From Anastatus disparis (Eukaryota; Arthropoda; Insecta; Hymenoptera; Eupelmidae), in contig JAFFSR010000221.1 in NCBI GenBank assembly GCA_017163975.1, positions 1,860,001 through 1,924,000 of the forward strand: a stretch of DNA of 64,000 nt, written 5' to 3'. Every line of letters begins with the position of its first letter. Positions within the stretch are counted from its first letter, which is position 1. A model generated the notes under the pieces. It made no database searches. It saw nothing but the letters and a program-made list of their open reading frames with translations, and was not told where the DNA came from. Both the position numbers and the translations under genes were made by a program. Of this stretch, positions 1 through 13,764 are shown one piece after another.

Positions 1-2107
1 TTTGGAAATACATGTGAGTATGGTCTAAAAATTTTTTTTTTTTCAACTAAATAAGTAAGAAAGATGAGATGCTGTTTGAAAGTGGAGATGTTGAATAATA
101 TGATAAATAATCTTTCGACACTCGTGTAGAGAGCGAAAGAGAATTATGTAAATTTTTACTACAACAGAGGTAAGTTAATGCATATTTTACAGGCACATAT
201 ATTCATGCGTACGTACGAGCAATCTTTAACGCAAATATGCGCATACATTTTGCAAATTTTAGCGTAAAATAATATTTTCGTGTTAACAATAGATTGATAA
301 CATTTTTTCTTGCTCTCTTACTTTTTGGTCGGTTTGGCTTAGTTTATATTTAAGTATGAAGAAATTATGTTTCGTATGCAAGTTAAATAAATTGCTAAAA
401 TTATGTTTTTTAATCAAGGGAAAAATTATTGAAATGTTTTAATAGTTTAAAATCGATATTTTCTGTTAGAATATTATTTGTTAAAGTACGTGATCAGTTT
501 CATATAAAATTTTTTCAATTAGATATCAAAAGAAAGTGTAATTGAAATAATAATTTTTATTAATATTAATTTATCGGATTAAATGATAGTTTTATTTTTG
601 AAAAAATTCCAATAAAAACTTTTAACATCGTCTTACACAAACGAAAGCCATTACAAAACTGTGTAACGATGTAAAAATCCATTTATATTTTTCCTTCCGA
701 ACTGTTAATTCTTCATTGTTGAACTCGCCGATGGGAAATTAACACTTGAGTACCGTGGGGATTGTTGAAGGAGTGAAAGAATGAAAAAAAAAAATAGAAA
801 TTGGTAAACAAGGAATGCATGAACTGTTAAACGATTGGCGACACGTGTACCACCCACGTCACTTCGAATAATGTAAATAGAAAAAAAAAACTAACAAAGT
901 ATTAAAAACTATCGAGAAGGAACAAAGCCCATTAATATCGTTTCAGCGAGCAATTTTCTTCTTTTTTTGCTTTTTTTCGACCTAACGAAAAAGAAAGGTT
1001 GGCAAAAGGTGCACTATTTATTCTTGTCACTTGGTGTATTTATATTTTACAGATTATTTTTATTTTCATTCTGACGCCTTTTTTCCGTTGCATAGGATGA
1101 TAGAAGAGAAATATTTACAGAGTCAAGTATCGAAAGCTTTTTATAGTGCAGTTCTCAGGGATTTTATGGATTTGAAATTTCGATGAAGAATGCATTGAAA
1201 TTTCATTATGAATCAATAACTGAGATAAATAATTTATTAAAAGGTTTTTTAAAGAAAAAAAAAAATTAATATTCAAATTAAAGGTTGACGATTGTTAAAA
1301 GCGTCGAAAGTTAAGGGTTTTCATTTTGTCGAATTTGAATAACAAATACGTTGGTTAACGCTTTAATCCATACGAATTTCACCATTCATATTTAATATTC
1401 GCACGTACGATTCACGTGTATTAAGAAATTCATTTGCATTTTCGAGATACGAAATTCATTTTATTTGGAAATATTTACAACGTCATTTTACAATGATTTT
1501 TGGATTAAACATGCAAACGAGCGAATTTGTTTTATATGCTAAGTATTTCTGATACTTTGAATTTCGGGATGGAAGCTCGAACGTAAATAAATTCTAACGA
1601 AATGCTTTGAAATTACATTGAATTTCGGATAACAACTATGCTCGTTGAAAATTATTTCAAGTGTGAAATCGTTGTATTCAAGAATTCGAAATGTTAAGCA
1701 TCAAATTAATCAATAGCGTTAACTGCAATGAATTTAATGAAGATTATAATACCAGAAATTTCTATCGACTATATCATCATTTGTTTGAATCGTAATTATT
1801 TTTAACATTCAATTGTATCAAAATTAATTATAAAAATTATATAAAAGTTATTTTTATTGAAATCTGTACAATAATAGAATTTTGAACCAAGTGCACAAGG
1901 TCTTCTAATGCGATAGCTCTTAAATTAAACAGAAATAATTTGATAGGTAACAGAAGTCTTTTTGGTTTAAAAATTTCGTAATTTTGCTTATAGTAGAAAA
2001 TATTTAAGCTTGTGAAAGAAAATTGTTAGAATTAAAAAGAAATTTTATTTATTGATAAAATTAATTCAATATTTAAAAAACTGTAATATATTTTTTCAAT
2101 TTTTTAA
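1..2107. other. Non-coding AT-rich stretch
   Basis: No convincing coding region is visible on either strand. Short open frames are interrupted, have no splice context and no recognisable protein character. The stretch holds poly-A/T runs and short AT-rich simple sequence. It is part of the roughly 20 kb gene desert that may be intron of the minus-strand gene whose exon lies at 20,103-20,326. Confidence 0.6.
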
Positions 2108-2291
2108 CGTCACTGTATTTATACTATCATTTCGATGCTAATTAGCGACGAAGGCCGTTTCAGTGTGTTTGTGAACCAAAGCACATGTAACGTACAGTAG
2201 TGCTTGTATCGATCGGCCGAAAGCGGGAATCGAACTCGAAACCTCGAGATTACGAATCTATCGCTCTACCGAATGAGCCACTGACGGCCTC
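2108..2291 (-). mobile_element. tRNA-derived SINE, copy 1
   Basis: Read on the minus strand, the element starts with a tRNA-like head: an A box resembling TGGCTCA.TCGGTAGAGC and a B box resembling GAGTTCGATTCCCGC. About 100 bases of non-tRNA body follow (GGCCGATCGATACAAGCAC, ACATGTGCTTTGGTTCACAA, GTCGCTAATTAGCATCG). It ends in a tail close to AATACAGTGACGTTAAA next to an A-rich stretch. Four other copies in the window share head, body and tail in the same order. That order separates a SINE from a free tRNA gene. Confidence 0.88.
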
Positions 2292-5200
2292 AAGATTTAT
2301 TCATTTAGGACATAACAAAGATATATTTAAATCAAAGGAACATACACTGAGCAGATTTTAATTGTAAAATCAATAAGAAATTCTTATTTTGCAATAATTG
2401 AAAAAATTGTCTATTAAGAGCTAAAGGATTCTGCTTGCTCAGGAAGTCTATTTTAGTGTAGAACTCTAATTATTGTAATAAATCGTGATTAAAGCAATTA
2501 GTTTACCTCAGAATCTAATTTGATCTCCTGAAATACAATCAAAGGAAGTCATATCAATAACAATCCTCATACATAGTCTCAATTTCATCGTCCAATAAGA
2601 TCGATGAGTTTTAATATCAGGTTCTATAGCTCCAAAAATTACTAGTGCATCGAACCATTCCTTAACAAAAAGGCATTAATCAACGTTAAAACTATCACGC
2701 GCGTTCAGTCAAAAACTTAACTCCTAATATAAGAATGACTCTTGATAAAAATTTTGGTTTCCCCCTTTTTTTTCTCTCTCTCACCCTCTTTCTATTGTAT
2801 ACATATGAACACGCATATATACGCGTGTCAGAAATTTATATCAGACGCGTGTGCGCTTATTCGCGTGCTCAAATATTTGCCTCTCTCATAACTTTAACTC
2901 AAAATTGATCTGTTAATTGGACATTTTTATTTGCTCGTGAAACGAATGACTTGAGTTCACAAGTCATTCTCTCTTTGCCCCCTATTTTTTTTTTGTCTTG
3001 TTCCGGTCATACAAACATTATGTGTCTACATTTCCATAGCCTCCAATGAGAAGTAAAGCTAATATAGAAAGCTGTATTTGCACATTGAATTGAACGTTCA
3101 CAAGCCCTTATATACATTTTAACGAAAACTCGATAGGACGAAGAAAATACCCCTTTTGCATACAGGAACTTTATATGTCTGTATATAATACAATGAATCT
3201 GGAAATTCTCTGTGTACTATAGGGATCATCGATGTACTTTCTTGTTAGCGCTTAAGTTTCTCCGTTCACTGCGAATGTTTCAATGTATATGTTTGAGGAT
3301 TCTTGATTTCAGGGCACTAGAGGAGAAATTGGATATTATGCTTGTTTTAGTCACACGGTATATTGGGAATACGTATATCTTTCATTAGTATTGCTTTACA
3401 CGCGACGTAGAGAATTTGATTTTATATGTTGACTCTAGAATTATTAGTGTGATATAAATTCATTATTTAGTAAGGTGGATGAATTTTTTTCTGTAAAAAA
3501 AAGAAATATTTTTAATCTTGAAATACCTGATATATAAAATACAATTTTTTAGAGTGTTCTATAAATATTCTAATAGTACATAAAAAAAGTATTAGCAAGT
3601 TGTTTAATATGCAAAAGAATTGAAATTATGCATAGTTAAAACTTTTATATGCGTTGTAATAAAATTGGTTGTGAGATATAAAATTCATGAATATCCGAAT
3701 TTACCTTTCGATTAATCGTAAATCTTTATTTACTCCTTGAATTTAAAGTTTTAAATATACAATACAGCTGAAATTCAAAACAATTTTGTTATTAAAAAAT
3801 TTGATAATAGTCAAACAAGAATACGATTTTAATTTAGTAATCCACTTTCGCAAAAGTAATAAAATTGAAAGTTTTCAAGTGACCTTTAAGAATTTACAAT
3901 TTCGCAATTCGTACCTGACTAAACTTCACTTTAAAACTCGATCCACGGTTAATATGCTCCGAACGTAAAATAAACCCTTCCGAAACTAACGTCAATCGTA
4001 AAACAAAGCCTTATGCAGCGTGAAAACTTTTACAGTGTCATGGTCTCTCGCGCTATTTCTTTATCCTTTATGGCGATACATACCACAACGAATCGTTATG
4101 ATTTTTTTTCTCTTGTGTTTGCATATACCAAGATTTTAATTCTACATTACGCATATACTTAATGTACACATACCCTTTTGTGAATCTATAACATTTGGAT
4201 GATTCAATTAAAAGCTGCTCCCATAACGCGTGGTGAAGCAAAGTTATAAGGTGAGACCCCCTTTTAGGGGGTCTTTTTAAAAATTTTAAAGGGGGGATGG
4301 GTATAACAAACGTTGCGCACTTTTTAAAAAGTCAGTATGGGGTCATAATAGTCAATTATGTCATTTCTGGGTACTCTTGCGTAACGATTTATAAATGCGT
4401 GACCCTGTGATATTGTCTTTTTTCTCCTTTTCATTTCTTTTCTTTTTTTTTTTCCTTACAGTTTCTCGCGTTACTTCCGCTGAGCAATGAGTGCGCATGT
4501 TATGTCATTAGTGCAAAGGGGGTGATGTAGTCAGATTATTCTTCTTTTTTTTTTTTTACTTTAGTATGTGACACGGATATGCACGCGTGCGATCAGCAGA
4601 TTTTACGAGTTGAGTGATTTTTAACGTTTTTTGTGGTTTCCGAACTGTTAAAAGATGTGCAAGATAAAAAATGTTGAATTATGAGTTTGTTTTTGTAACT
4701 GAAATTCAAAAATTGTCTAGAGGATTTTTTCGTCGTCAAATTAAAATTAAAAATGGTAATTAAAAGTTATCAAAAGAGTTTTAATTAACGAAATATAATA
4801 AAAATATACTTTTTTTCATATGTAAAAAGGATAATTTTTCTTTTTAGTAACAAAATTTAGATATTTTTTCGCTTTAATGAAATAAAAAAACGAATTTTCG
4901 CTTTTATGATGTATTTCAAAGACAATTAATTTTCAAAACGTCACAATACAACTTAGTCTTTTTTTAATGAAAATTGATGAAAAACATGAAAATATTTTGT
5001 GAACAATACTGTTTAAACCATTACTGTTTTAAAAAAATGATCTAGAGTTCAATAATAATTTATATAATAATCATAAATTCACAAATTGTACATCCAGAAT
5101 CAAATTCTCTTGCTGCCTTTTAAAGCCAATATAAATCACACTCTTAGCCCTGAAAAATACGCGACATATGTAATTATTACCTTGAATGCCGATATAAAAC

Positions 5201-6913
5201 TTATCCTAAAAATTCTCCTATTCAACGTAACCAAAAACCACGGATTCTCTTTGAATTGTCACCCCTCCCCTCTCGGATATCTTTTAAAACCATCAGCATC
5301 AATAATAATTGCCCCCTTCGCAATATCAATACACGAAAGTACACTTACACAAATCCGCCCATAAATTAACAATTCCACAATAACATCCAGGCTCGTCGAC
5401 TTTTCTCGCGTATCATGTAAGAGAAAAACTATCGAAATTTATACGTATGACACTTGTAAAAGTACCTATACGTATGTAGGGAGTTAAAAACGACAGAAAA
5501 ACCCTAAGCTTAGAACTATTCTATTGTCAATTGTAAAATTAAGCAGAATTATCTTTTTTTTTTCACCCGCCCTCTCTTCGCCATCACATTAATCCTTGTC
5601 CTTCCGAATTATTGTATTGCCCAGTTGTTGTTATGGCCGTACATAACGTAAATAGGATACGCGTATCAAGCATATATACTATGTCAGTTTTGCAGTAATG
5701 TAAAGGTATACGCATAGGCGTGCGGGGATGACACTGACACGTGTGTGTTCCTATTGTTTTATGCATCGAGAAATTCTTCATTTCTGATTTATTGCTCAAA
5801 TTTCTAAAGACGAGAGGGGGTTTTAGTGTTTCGTTACGCCGCTTCTCTTTTTTCGTGCTCAATTGAATGAAGAGGTACTTTAGATTGAGCTTGAGAGTCA
5901 GGAAAGAGTCTACTTATTGTAGGCTGTATGTAGTTTATTTGTTATTGAAATATGATACTTGGTCGAGTATGTTTATTCAATTATTAAGTTTTAAAGAATT
6001 AAAGAAAATTCCAAATGATTTTTTTATCGCAAATTAAATTATTTAGAAGAATACCTTTTTAAAAAAGTGCAACTTCGAAAGATTTTTATATGATTAGCCG
6101 GTATTAATTGCAAAAAAATCTTCTACATATAGCATATTCATAAACAAAAATGTAAAATCCAAGATGACATAATAAATAAATAAAAAAAACCGAGTAAAAA
6201 ATAGGTGGTTTAACCGCACACATTTAAAGTCATTGTTACCAAAAGTTTGATTGCACGAAAAGTAAATATAGACAAACTATGCTAGAGAGTATATGGCAAT
6301 CTTTGTTTTCGTTAGTGTGTATACGGGGACGGTCAATCAATGTTCCCTCTTGTATTCAAAATTCTCTTTGTTTCGACATGTAAAAGCACTCTTCCGTGAT
6401 TGCAAGCGCATAACTCTTGGTAACTATTAATAACATACAGGGAACTATCCTAAGAACTTCAAATATTTCAATAAATCTAAAAAATTTTTAACTGATGCAT
6501 ATTCAATTTTAATTTGAGACTATTTATAATTTTGTTAAAATTAGTTATAAATTTTTTAATTTTGGAATGTTTGAATTTGTTTTTTTATTCTAGTGATCTA
6601 TGAATATCCAGTAAATTCTAATGAACTCTCTTTAAACAAAAAAATATATTACAGAAACGTATTTTAATGAAAAATTTTTATTAAAAATTAGAATTTAATT
6701 TACAATAGTAAAATTATTAAGTTTTTTTAAATAGGTATAGTCCCCTGTATTAAATAAATTTTAAATATTCAATTAAATTTTTTTTTTTAAATTTTATTTA
6801 ATAAAATAATAAAAATAATAAAAAAAGATTGTTTATATGAAAATTAAAAAAATATTTATTAATCAATACGATCAAATTATTTAGAATATAATCATTTTTT
6901 TCCCTCTTTTTTA
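2292..6913. other. Non-coding stretch with GC-richer patches
   Basis: No supported gene. GC-richer patches occur at about 2,640-3,300, 4,200-4,620 and 5,380-5,880, but none carries a frame with protein character or good splice sites. A short perfect hairpin lies at 4,255-4,273 and is listed separately. These patches could be regulatory sequence inside a long intron, but only comparison with related species would show that. Confidence 0.5.
4255..4273. repeat. GC-rich perfect hairpin
   Basis: GACCCCC, a five-base loop TTTTA, then GGGGGTC, followed directly by a T run. The stem is pure GC-type sequence in an otherwise strongly AT-rich region. It looks like an intrinsic terminator, but nothing bacterial surrounds it, so the function is unknown. 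Confidence 0.6.
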
Positions 6914-7101
6914 TTTAACGTCGACGTACTCCAGCTATCATTACAATGTTAATTAGCGGACGGAGGTTCTTCAGTCAGTTTGTGAACAAAGCACGTGTAA
7001 CGTACAGTGGTGCTTGTAAAAATCGGCCGAGAGCGGGATTCGAACTCGAAACCTTGAGATTGTGAATCTATTGCTCTACCGACTGAGCCACTGACGACCT
7101 C
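6914..7101 (-). mobile_element. tRNA-derived SINE, copy 2
   Basis: Same organisation as the SINE at 2,108: on the minus strand a tRNA-like head (TGGCTCAGTCGGTAGAGCAA, GAGTTCGAATCCCGCTCTC), a body with the conserved ACAAGCACCACTGTACGTTA block, and a tail near GACGTTAAATAA beside an A-rich run. The A and B boxes are intact enough to suggest fairly recent activity. Some body positions differ from the other copies. Confidence 0.88.
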
Positions 7102-10100
7102 TATTCTTCAAACTTCATGATGCTAATTTATTTATGGCATTCATATGTATCATTATATATACTTTGTAATAAGACTATTTAAAAAGTTTTAATTAAAATA
7201 AAAGATAATATAATATTAAATATGAAATGTTAATTGAATCTTCCGAAATAAACTAAAAATATAGCCTTTCATCAGTAATTAAGCAGTTCATAACGATTAT
7301 TACGGCTTCAAGTCATTGATTAAATTTTCATTTGATATAAAACTTTATAAATATTATGTTTTTCAAGATGTTTGAAAACGGTCGATTTATGAACCAAAAT
7401 GAAGTTTAACATAAAAAAATGATTAATACGTATTTTAAAGTGTCGATTTGATTGTTTCATAAAGCAGATTTATATGATGTAAATTAACTTCGTTTATAAT
7501 GAATTCCAAAATTCTCATTCTGTATTATTGAAATTCAATTTCGTTGTTCTAAAATGATTTCATATAATGTTATTGAAGTTAAAGGTTATATGCTCGTTAA
7601 TTTTGAAATAAATTAATAATTACAAATATAAGTAATTTTGTTTGAAATTAAAATTAATAATTAAATATTTTTTTTTTAATCAAAAGGTAGAAATCCAACT
7701 GATATATGATTCAAACAAAAATTAACGATTATTAAAAATAGCAAGATTGCAAATAATTACTACTAATTTTAATTTTTGATTCAAATTATGTCAATTGAAC
7801 CAACAAGCTCTCTTAATGATCTCTTCAAATATCCTATTGAATGATCGAATATAGAATTTTTTTAAATACAAAATCTACAAAAAAAAAGAAAATATTAGTA
7901 AATAAAATCCAATTTGCCATAGAAAGTGCTAGCTTAGTAAGCATACCTACTATAGTTTTGTATTTCCCAAGGAATTCCTTTTCCACTAGTTTGGAATCTC
8001 GAATCCACGAAGAAAAAAAAAAAGAGAGATACTCTCGCGGTCGGACTCTTCTTGTTACAAACTTAACCACTGAGCGCAATACAGTAAGTCTAAAGAAAGA
8101 AGAGCAGAAGCAGCAACGTTGAGCTATTTGTAAAGATTCCAAACTACGTGCAGATTTCTCGAGCTCGTAATTCTTAAAAGAGAATACAAGTCTTTTCCGC
8201 CCAACCTTTTTGCCTCTTTTTTTTTTCATAGCGTTTTTCTCGTTTTATCGCGCAATTTTTTTCTTCGCGTCTCTTTTTTTTACACGTCATATTTATCTTG
8301 GCTAGCTTTGTATTATTACGTAGATTACTCAGATTAATAGCTCGGTAGTTTTTACATTTTATTGGATTATTATTTCAAAAATTGTACTTTTTAAAACTAG
8401 TACTTAAACAGTTATTTAAATAAGAATAATCAATTATTTTTAATATTTACTGTGTAATATAATTCCTTTAAAATTAATATATAATTCAAGGCTAACGGAA
8501 TAAAAGTTCACGAAATTATTATCATTATCAACCTTTTCATATGCATTCTTTTAATTTTATTTACTTCGAGTCAAGTGTACTTGCAAAGAAAATAAGCTAT
8601 TGCGTACTCGAGAAAACTAGCTCGTTATTTTCAAACTAAAAACTTTAATATACTTCTACCTTTTTTTAGGAAATTAGCTTACTTTAAAAATACAAAAAAC
8701 AACAAACCTACACTGCATACAGACATATTTAACTATGTGTATCTTTGCAGAGTAAGTCGAGTGTATAAAGAACAATAATAAGTATACGACATCAAATAAA
8801 AGTTGAGAGTAAAAAACCGAAGAATAAAAAGGAAAATACGTATACAAAGAGATCAAAAGTTGTCATCCAAGTTGAATGGTACTTGTCGTGAACACCTGGG
8901 TGCTAACGTGGATTATACCGTCTGTTTTTCTTTCTCTGTTTGTCTGTTTTCTTCTTTTTTCTTTTCTTTTTTTTTTTAATAAAGAAGAGCTAAGACAAAC
9001 GTCAAGTTAAAGTTTAAATCTTAAAGTGAAGATTTTTTGAATTTGAAAAAGCTTTTGGATTAAGCTTATTATGCTGATGTGACAAGTATGAATTTGACTT
9101 TGTGAAGATTAATAATTTTCTTGTTTGGTTAAGTTTTAAAAACTAGTTATTTAAGGTTTTTTGAGCTTAAGCTCTTGTATGTGGTTAAAATTAACCAATT
9201 TTAATTTTATACGTAATCGCTAATTAAAAATATCAAGACAAAATGTTCAAATTCGACATTACATTATACTTTTGTTGCTTTAATTAATGACAATTCGTAA
9301 TTAGCCAATCGATAACGATGTAATTAGTACAACAGTTTATGTACATTGTACCCGCGTATGTATAAAAAAGTTGATAGATATTAAAATATTAAATCTGAAA
9401 AGGGACTTTACTTTCGTTTTCGTCTATCTCAAAGTAATTTAAATAAATTTTCTACTTTGTCTAGGCTGAGCTTTAAGCTCGTCATAGACAAAACGTGTCT
9501 TGGAATGAAATATCTTATAACGAAGTAAATGACATTTATAATTCGATTACTTTTATAAATATTAATTTATGTAGAATAATAAATTAAAAATTTTAAAAGC
9601 TTCTACTATACAAATTTTCAAAACTTATGCATTAATTAAAATTAATTGAAAATGTTTATTGATAATAAATAAAATTATCAATGCACAATTATTAAATATT
9701 TTATTATTTTTAATAAAAAAATATACTTTTTAAAATTTACATTTATATCGTACAACAATGCAATATGCAAAAAATAAGCATAAAACTGTAATTTTAACAA
9801 GTAACTAATAAGATTTTTTGCTATTAAGATGCTACTTTTGAAAAATAATGTCATTTTTTATGAACGTAGTGTCAATCTCTCTTATATCTTTTTAAAATTC
9901 AAATGTAAAATTTTTAATCAATTTGTTTAAGAAATTTCTTAACAAACAATTTGACCTAGTATTTTAGTTGACAATTTAATTTAATATTTCACATTTACAT
10001 TCATGCAATTACTTTACATAAATCCAACCTTAACGAATTTACACTTTCTAAACAATAAACATCACAAGATTCATCTTATTCATCTTACATTAAAATTATT

Positions 10101-10273
10101 CTATTCACCTAAAATTTCATATTTCGAATAGATTTCCTTTAATGTAATTACGTTAATTGAGCCAATAAGAAAACAATTAAAACTTGTATTTAATCGTAAC
10201 AATGATCGTCTTTTATTAATTACATACTCAACTACCAAAAACAAACCGCAAACCTAATTCATTTTCATCAGCA

Positions 10274-10309
10274 AGCAAACAAACAAACATACAAACATAC
10301 AAACATACC
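10274..10309. repeat. AAAC/ATAC-type simple repeat
   Basis: Imperfect four-base repeat: CAAACAAACAAAC followed by three CATACAAA units. Confidence 0.8.
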
Positions 10310-13300
10310 AAAACTAACGTTCTTCTTCCCAAATATTGAAACTGATCTAACATAAAGAGCAAATTCAAAACGATCAAATTTACATACTTCGTCGACTCGC
10401 AAAATTATTAACACGTGTTGTATACAAATTACGATAGAAATCGTAAAATTTTTGTTGGTAACATAGAAAAAAAAATTAGTTACGAAGAAGGCATCCAACT
10501 AGTTTCCGGGGAAGGAAGAAAGGGAGGGTAGGTGGGAGCTTTATACGCACAGCCAGATGAGGAAGTATATATAAAGGGGCAAATAGAGGAGTGAACGTGT
10601 TTGCTTTAATGTGTATACATGTTATACATATACTTTGGTTTGTGGCTCAACTAACTACCTACTGTATATACATTTTCCATTCTATGTATCCTAGTATCCA
10701 AAGGCATATATATATATCCTAGTATGTATGTCAGATCCTCGTGTTTCAGATGTTATTTCAAATACTTTTTTTTCTTGTCTTTTTTTTAATTTAAATTATA
10801 GCAAAATTGAGTTTTGACTTTGTATTTATTAAAAAACATGAAATGAGAGCTTATTTACTCTTTTCCAAAGCAACCTGCTTTTATAAATGTTATTTGGTCC
10901 GTAAATGAAATATTGCAAAATTGTTTCAGTTTGAGTTATTTTCAAGTGCATTAGTAATGTAAAATCGCTGAAAATGTTTTAAGCTGAACAAATAAAACGT
11001 TACCGATTAAAATTAATATAAGTATATGTTAATATCAATATTTGTTTCGATGAATATTAATGTAGAAAAATGTAGATAATTCGAATTCACGAGAAACGAA
11101 TCGGAGAGCTTAAAACGAGATTATTATAAATGAGAAAAAAAATTAATGATAATCCCAATCACTTTTGACTTGTTAAAAATTCATTACACATTTCGAGTGA
11201 ATGAGAAATAAAACAACTGATGGGAATAAGAATCAAAAACAAACGGTTTTATATATAACTTAATACCACACTTTTTTTTTCATTCCCATCGATCTAGTTT
11301 ATATTTTTTTTAGGACAGTTATTAGTAGCCTTTGTTATTAATTGATAAGTCTGTCAGATGCATCAGAAATCAATAAGAAAAAAATTAACTGAAAATTTAA
11401 TTTGATCGTAAAAAGTGTATCCAAATTTGATGGAATTTTAAAATTAATATGTATGAAAAATATATCAAGAGACTTCAATGGTATCGAGCTGAAAATTAAA
11501 AATACGTACTATGTAATTCTGTAATTGAAATAACAAAAATCTTATTTAATCGCCTACAGACCCAACATCCATTACATCATAACGGATTGTCTTTTCTCTC
11601 CCTAATAACAATCTCCGCTGCTATATTTACAAACTAAAAAAAATTTAATAAAATTTTAATTATACTCTTCTGTCCTTATCGACCAATATACATATTCTAG
11701 TATTGTATGGCTAGAAAAAAAAGAAAAAAAAATAATTTAGTACCCTGGATGTATATAGATACGGACGCTCTTGCATAATCCCCCAGTAGTAGCCGTTACC
11801 TCCTTTCAGTGTTAATTTATTACTCAACGATGACCAGCCTCCATCTCTACTCAATTTTTTTTTTTCATTTTACGGTGCTGAAATGAGGATGTCCTCTCGC
11901 GCCCTTTTACACCGGAGGGGTAATCGTTGAATGAGAATATCAATTTTTATAACCTGTGCATATATACGTACATAGTATGAATAGCATAACGCTTGCCAAG
12001 AGACAAGCAGACCCTAGTTTTATCTATGCATATATACATACTTTTATTATTAAAATTATCAGTATGGTGCTTATTGGCATATCTATAACGTTTGATGCAG
12101 AGGGCCTTAATTGATAAGCATATTTGATTTTTTTAGATGAAGGAAAGTTATGCAATGGATAGATAATTAATTTTATTGTAACGTGTACAATGAATTTTTC
12201 AATTGATACGTTAATTTTTTATTTTTTATTATTTTTAATAACAACAGATTATATGGGTCGTGCGTAATTGTTAAATTTAGATAAGATTAAATTCTATTTA
12301 CAAAATTTTGATGATGATTAATGAGTTCTATAAAGTTTCCACGTATTCATAACTTAAATATAATGAGGTATTAGCAACAATAATAATAATAAATTTAGTA
12401 TACAAAAGAAAACCATTTGTAATTTCGTATCTTACAAAATTCATCTTTAAATTAATTGAATGTTGAATATGGTTCGCAAACAAAACAGACGAAAAAAGTC
12501 TAAATTGAATTGAATAAATTGACTGGGTTATATTATGCGATGCCTCGAGTAATTACGATGATCAAAAGTTATAACAATAACTGCATCAGAACAAACGAAC
12601 CAGGTAAACTTTATGTCTCTTATCAATATAAACCTATTCTTTCTCTCTCCCTTCTCCGTCCAAGGCTAATTGGCCAGTAAAGTAACAAAAAGCAAGTTTG
12701 CCAGCCGAGCGAAGAGCAACAGATAAAGCTAAAATAGTACAAAAGGAACCTATAGGAGCACATCTATTTCTATCTCACTTAACTTTCTACCCCATTTTCT
12801 CGCGTAACAATAAACTTACCGCAGCCGTATATAAAGCTACTCAATTAAAACTTAAAGTTGAATCATCAACGGATTGAGTGTTTGCTTTTTTTTTTAGCGA
12901 AGCAAAAAGTTGTTACTTTTACTTGTCTATTCTTTAATATTCAATTCTTGGCTCTCTGTACCTTCGACAGATGAAATTTTCATCCCCTTAACTAAAGTTT
13001 TCTTAATGACAAAAAGATTAGTGTTCATGTGGTTGAGTTTGTGTACTTTGAAAATGTAGATTATAATACTTTTAAGTATATTATTGACTTTATGTATCTT
13101 GTTAGCGATATTTAGTGATTTTGGTCTAATTTTTTGCTTTGTATTGGAAAAACTAGAAAAAACATTTAGAAAATACAATTTGCTTTATTTTATTGTTTGA
13201 AATATTTATTAATTTTTTTTTTGTCTATTAAATATATTTTATATAATAATAGCAATATATTTTAAAATCTTTATTATAAAATTTTTCAATATTTACATAT

Positions 13301-13742
13301 TTTTAAAAAAGTATTGCAGTTCTAAGTCATTTCATGTAAAATCAAAAAGAAATTTAAAAATTATAAAAAATTTGTAAACCATTTTTAATTCTATAATCTT
13401 AATTTGAATTCGTTCATCTTTTTAAAAAATTGTGAAGTTCAATACATCAACTAATATTAACAAATTCTTTATTTTAAAAATTATATTCCAAAATCAAAAT
13501 TAATTTTTTCATCCCTATAAAAAAATTTAATTAATATTCGATAATTCAAACGTAAACGAAGCAAAGAAGAAAATCGTTAAACTTTGCATTTTAATTAACA
13601 TCGACAAGATAAATGGACTTTTTTTCACAAAGACAAGCTTTGAGTAAGTGACGAAATCGTTATCCCCCAAGATTACAGGTTGAAATAAAAAGAGATCATT
13701 AATTTTTTTTTTTTTTTCATCTTTTTTAACGACGCAACTTGT

Positions 13743-13764
13743 ACACACACACACACACACACAC
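13743..13764. repeat. (AC)11 microsatellite
   Basis: Eleven perfect AC dinucleotides, flanked by GT on the left and GTATAT on the right. Confidence 0.95.

Noticed and set aside
2220..2290. tRNA gene
   Set aside because: A and B boxes are present, but the anticodon arm does not fold and the SINE body and tail follow directly.
4254..4280. Bacterial-type intrinsic terminator
   Set aside because: Hairpin plus T run fits in form, but the context is eukaryotic and no bacterial gene lies upstream.
7834..8229. Overlapping 131- and 93-codon frames on opposite strands
   Set aside because: Lysine/phenylalanine-rich translations of A/T runs; no motif, no paired splice sites.
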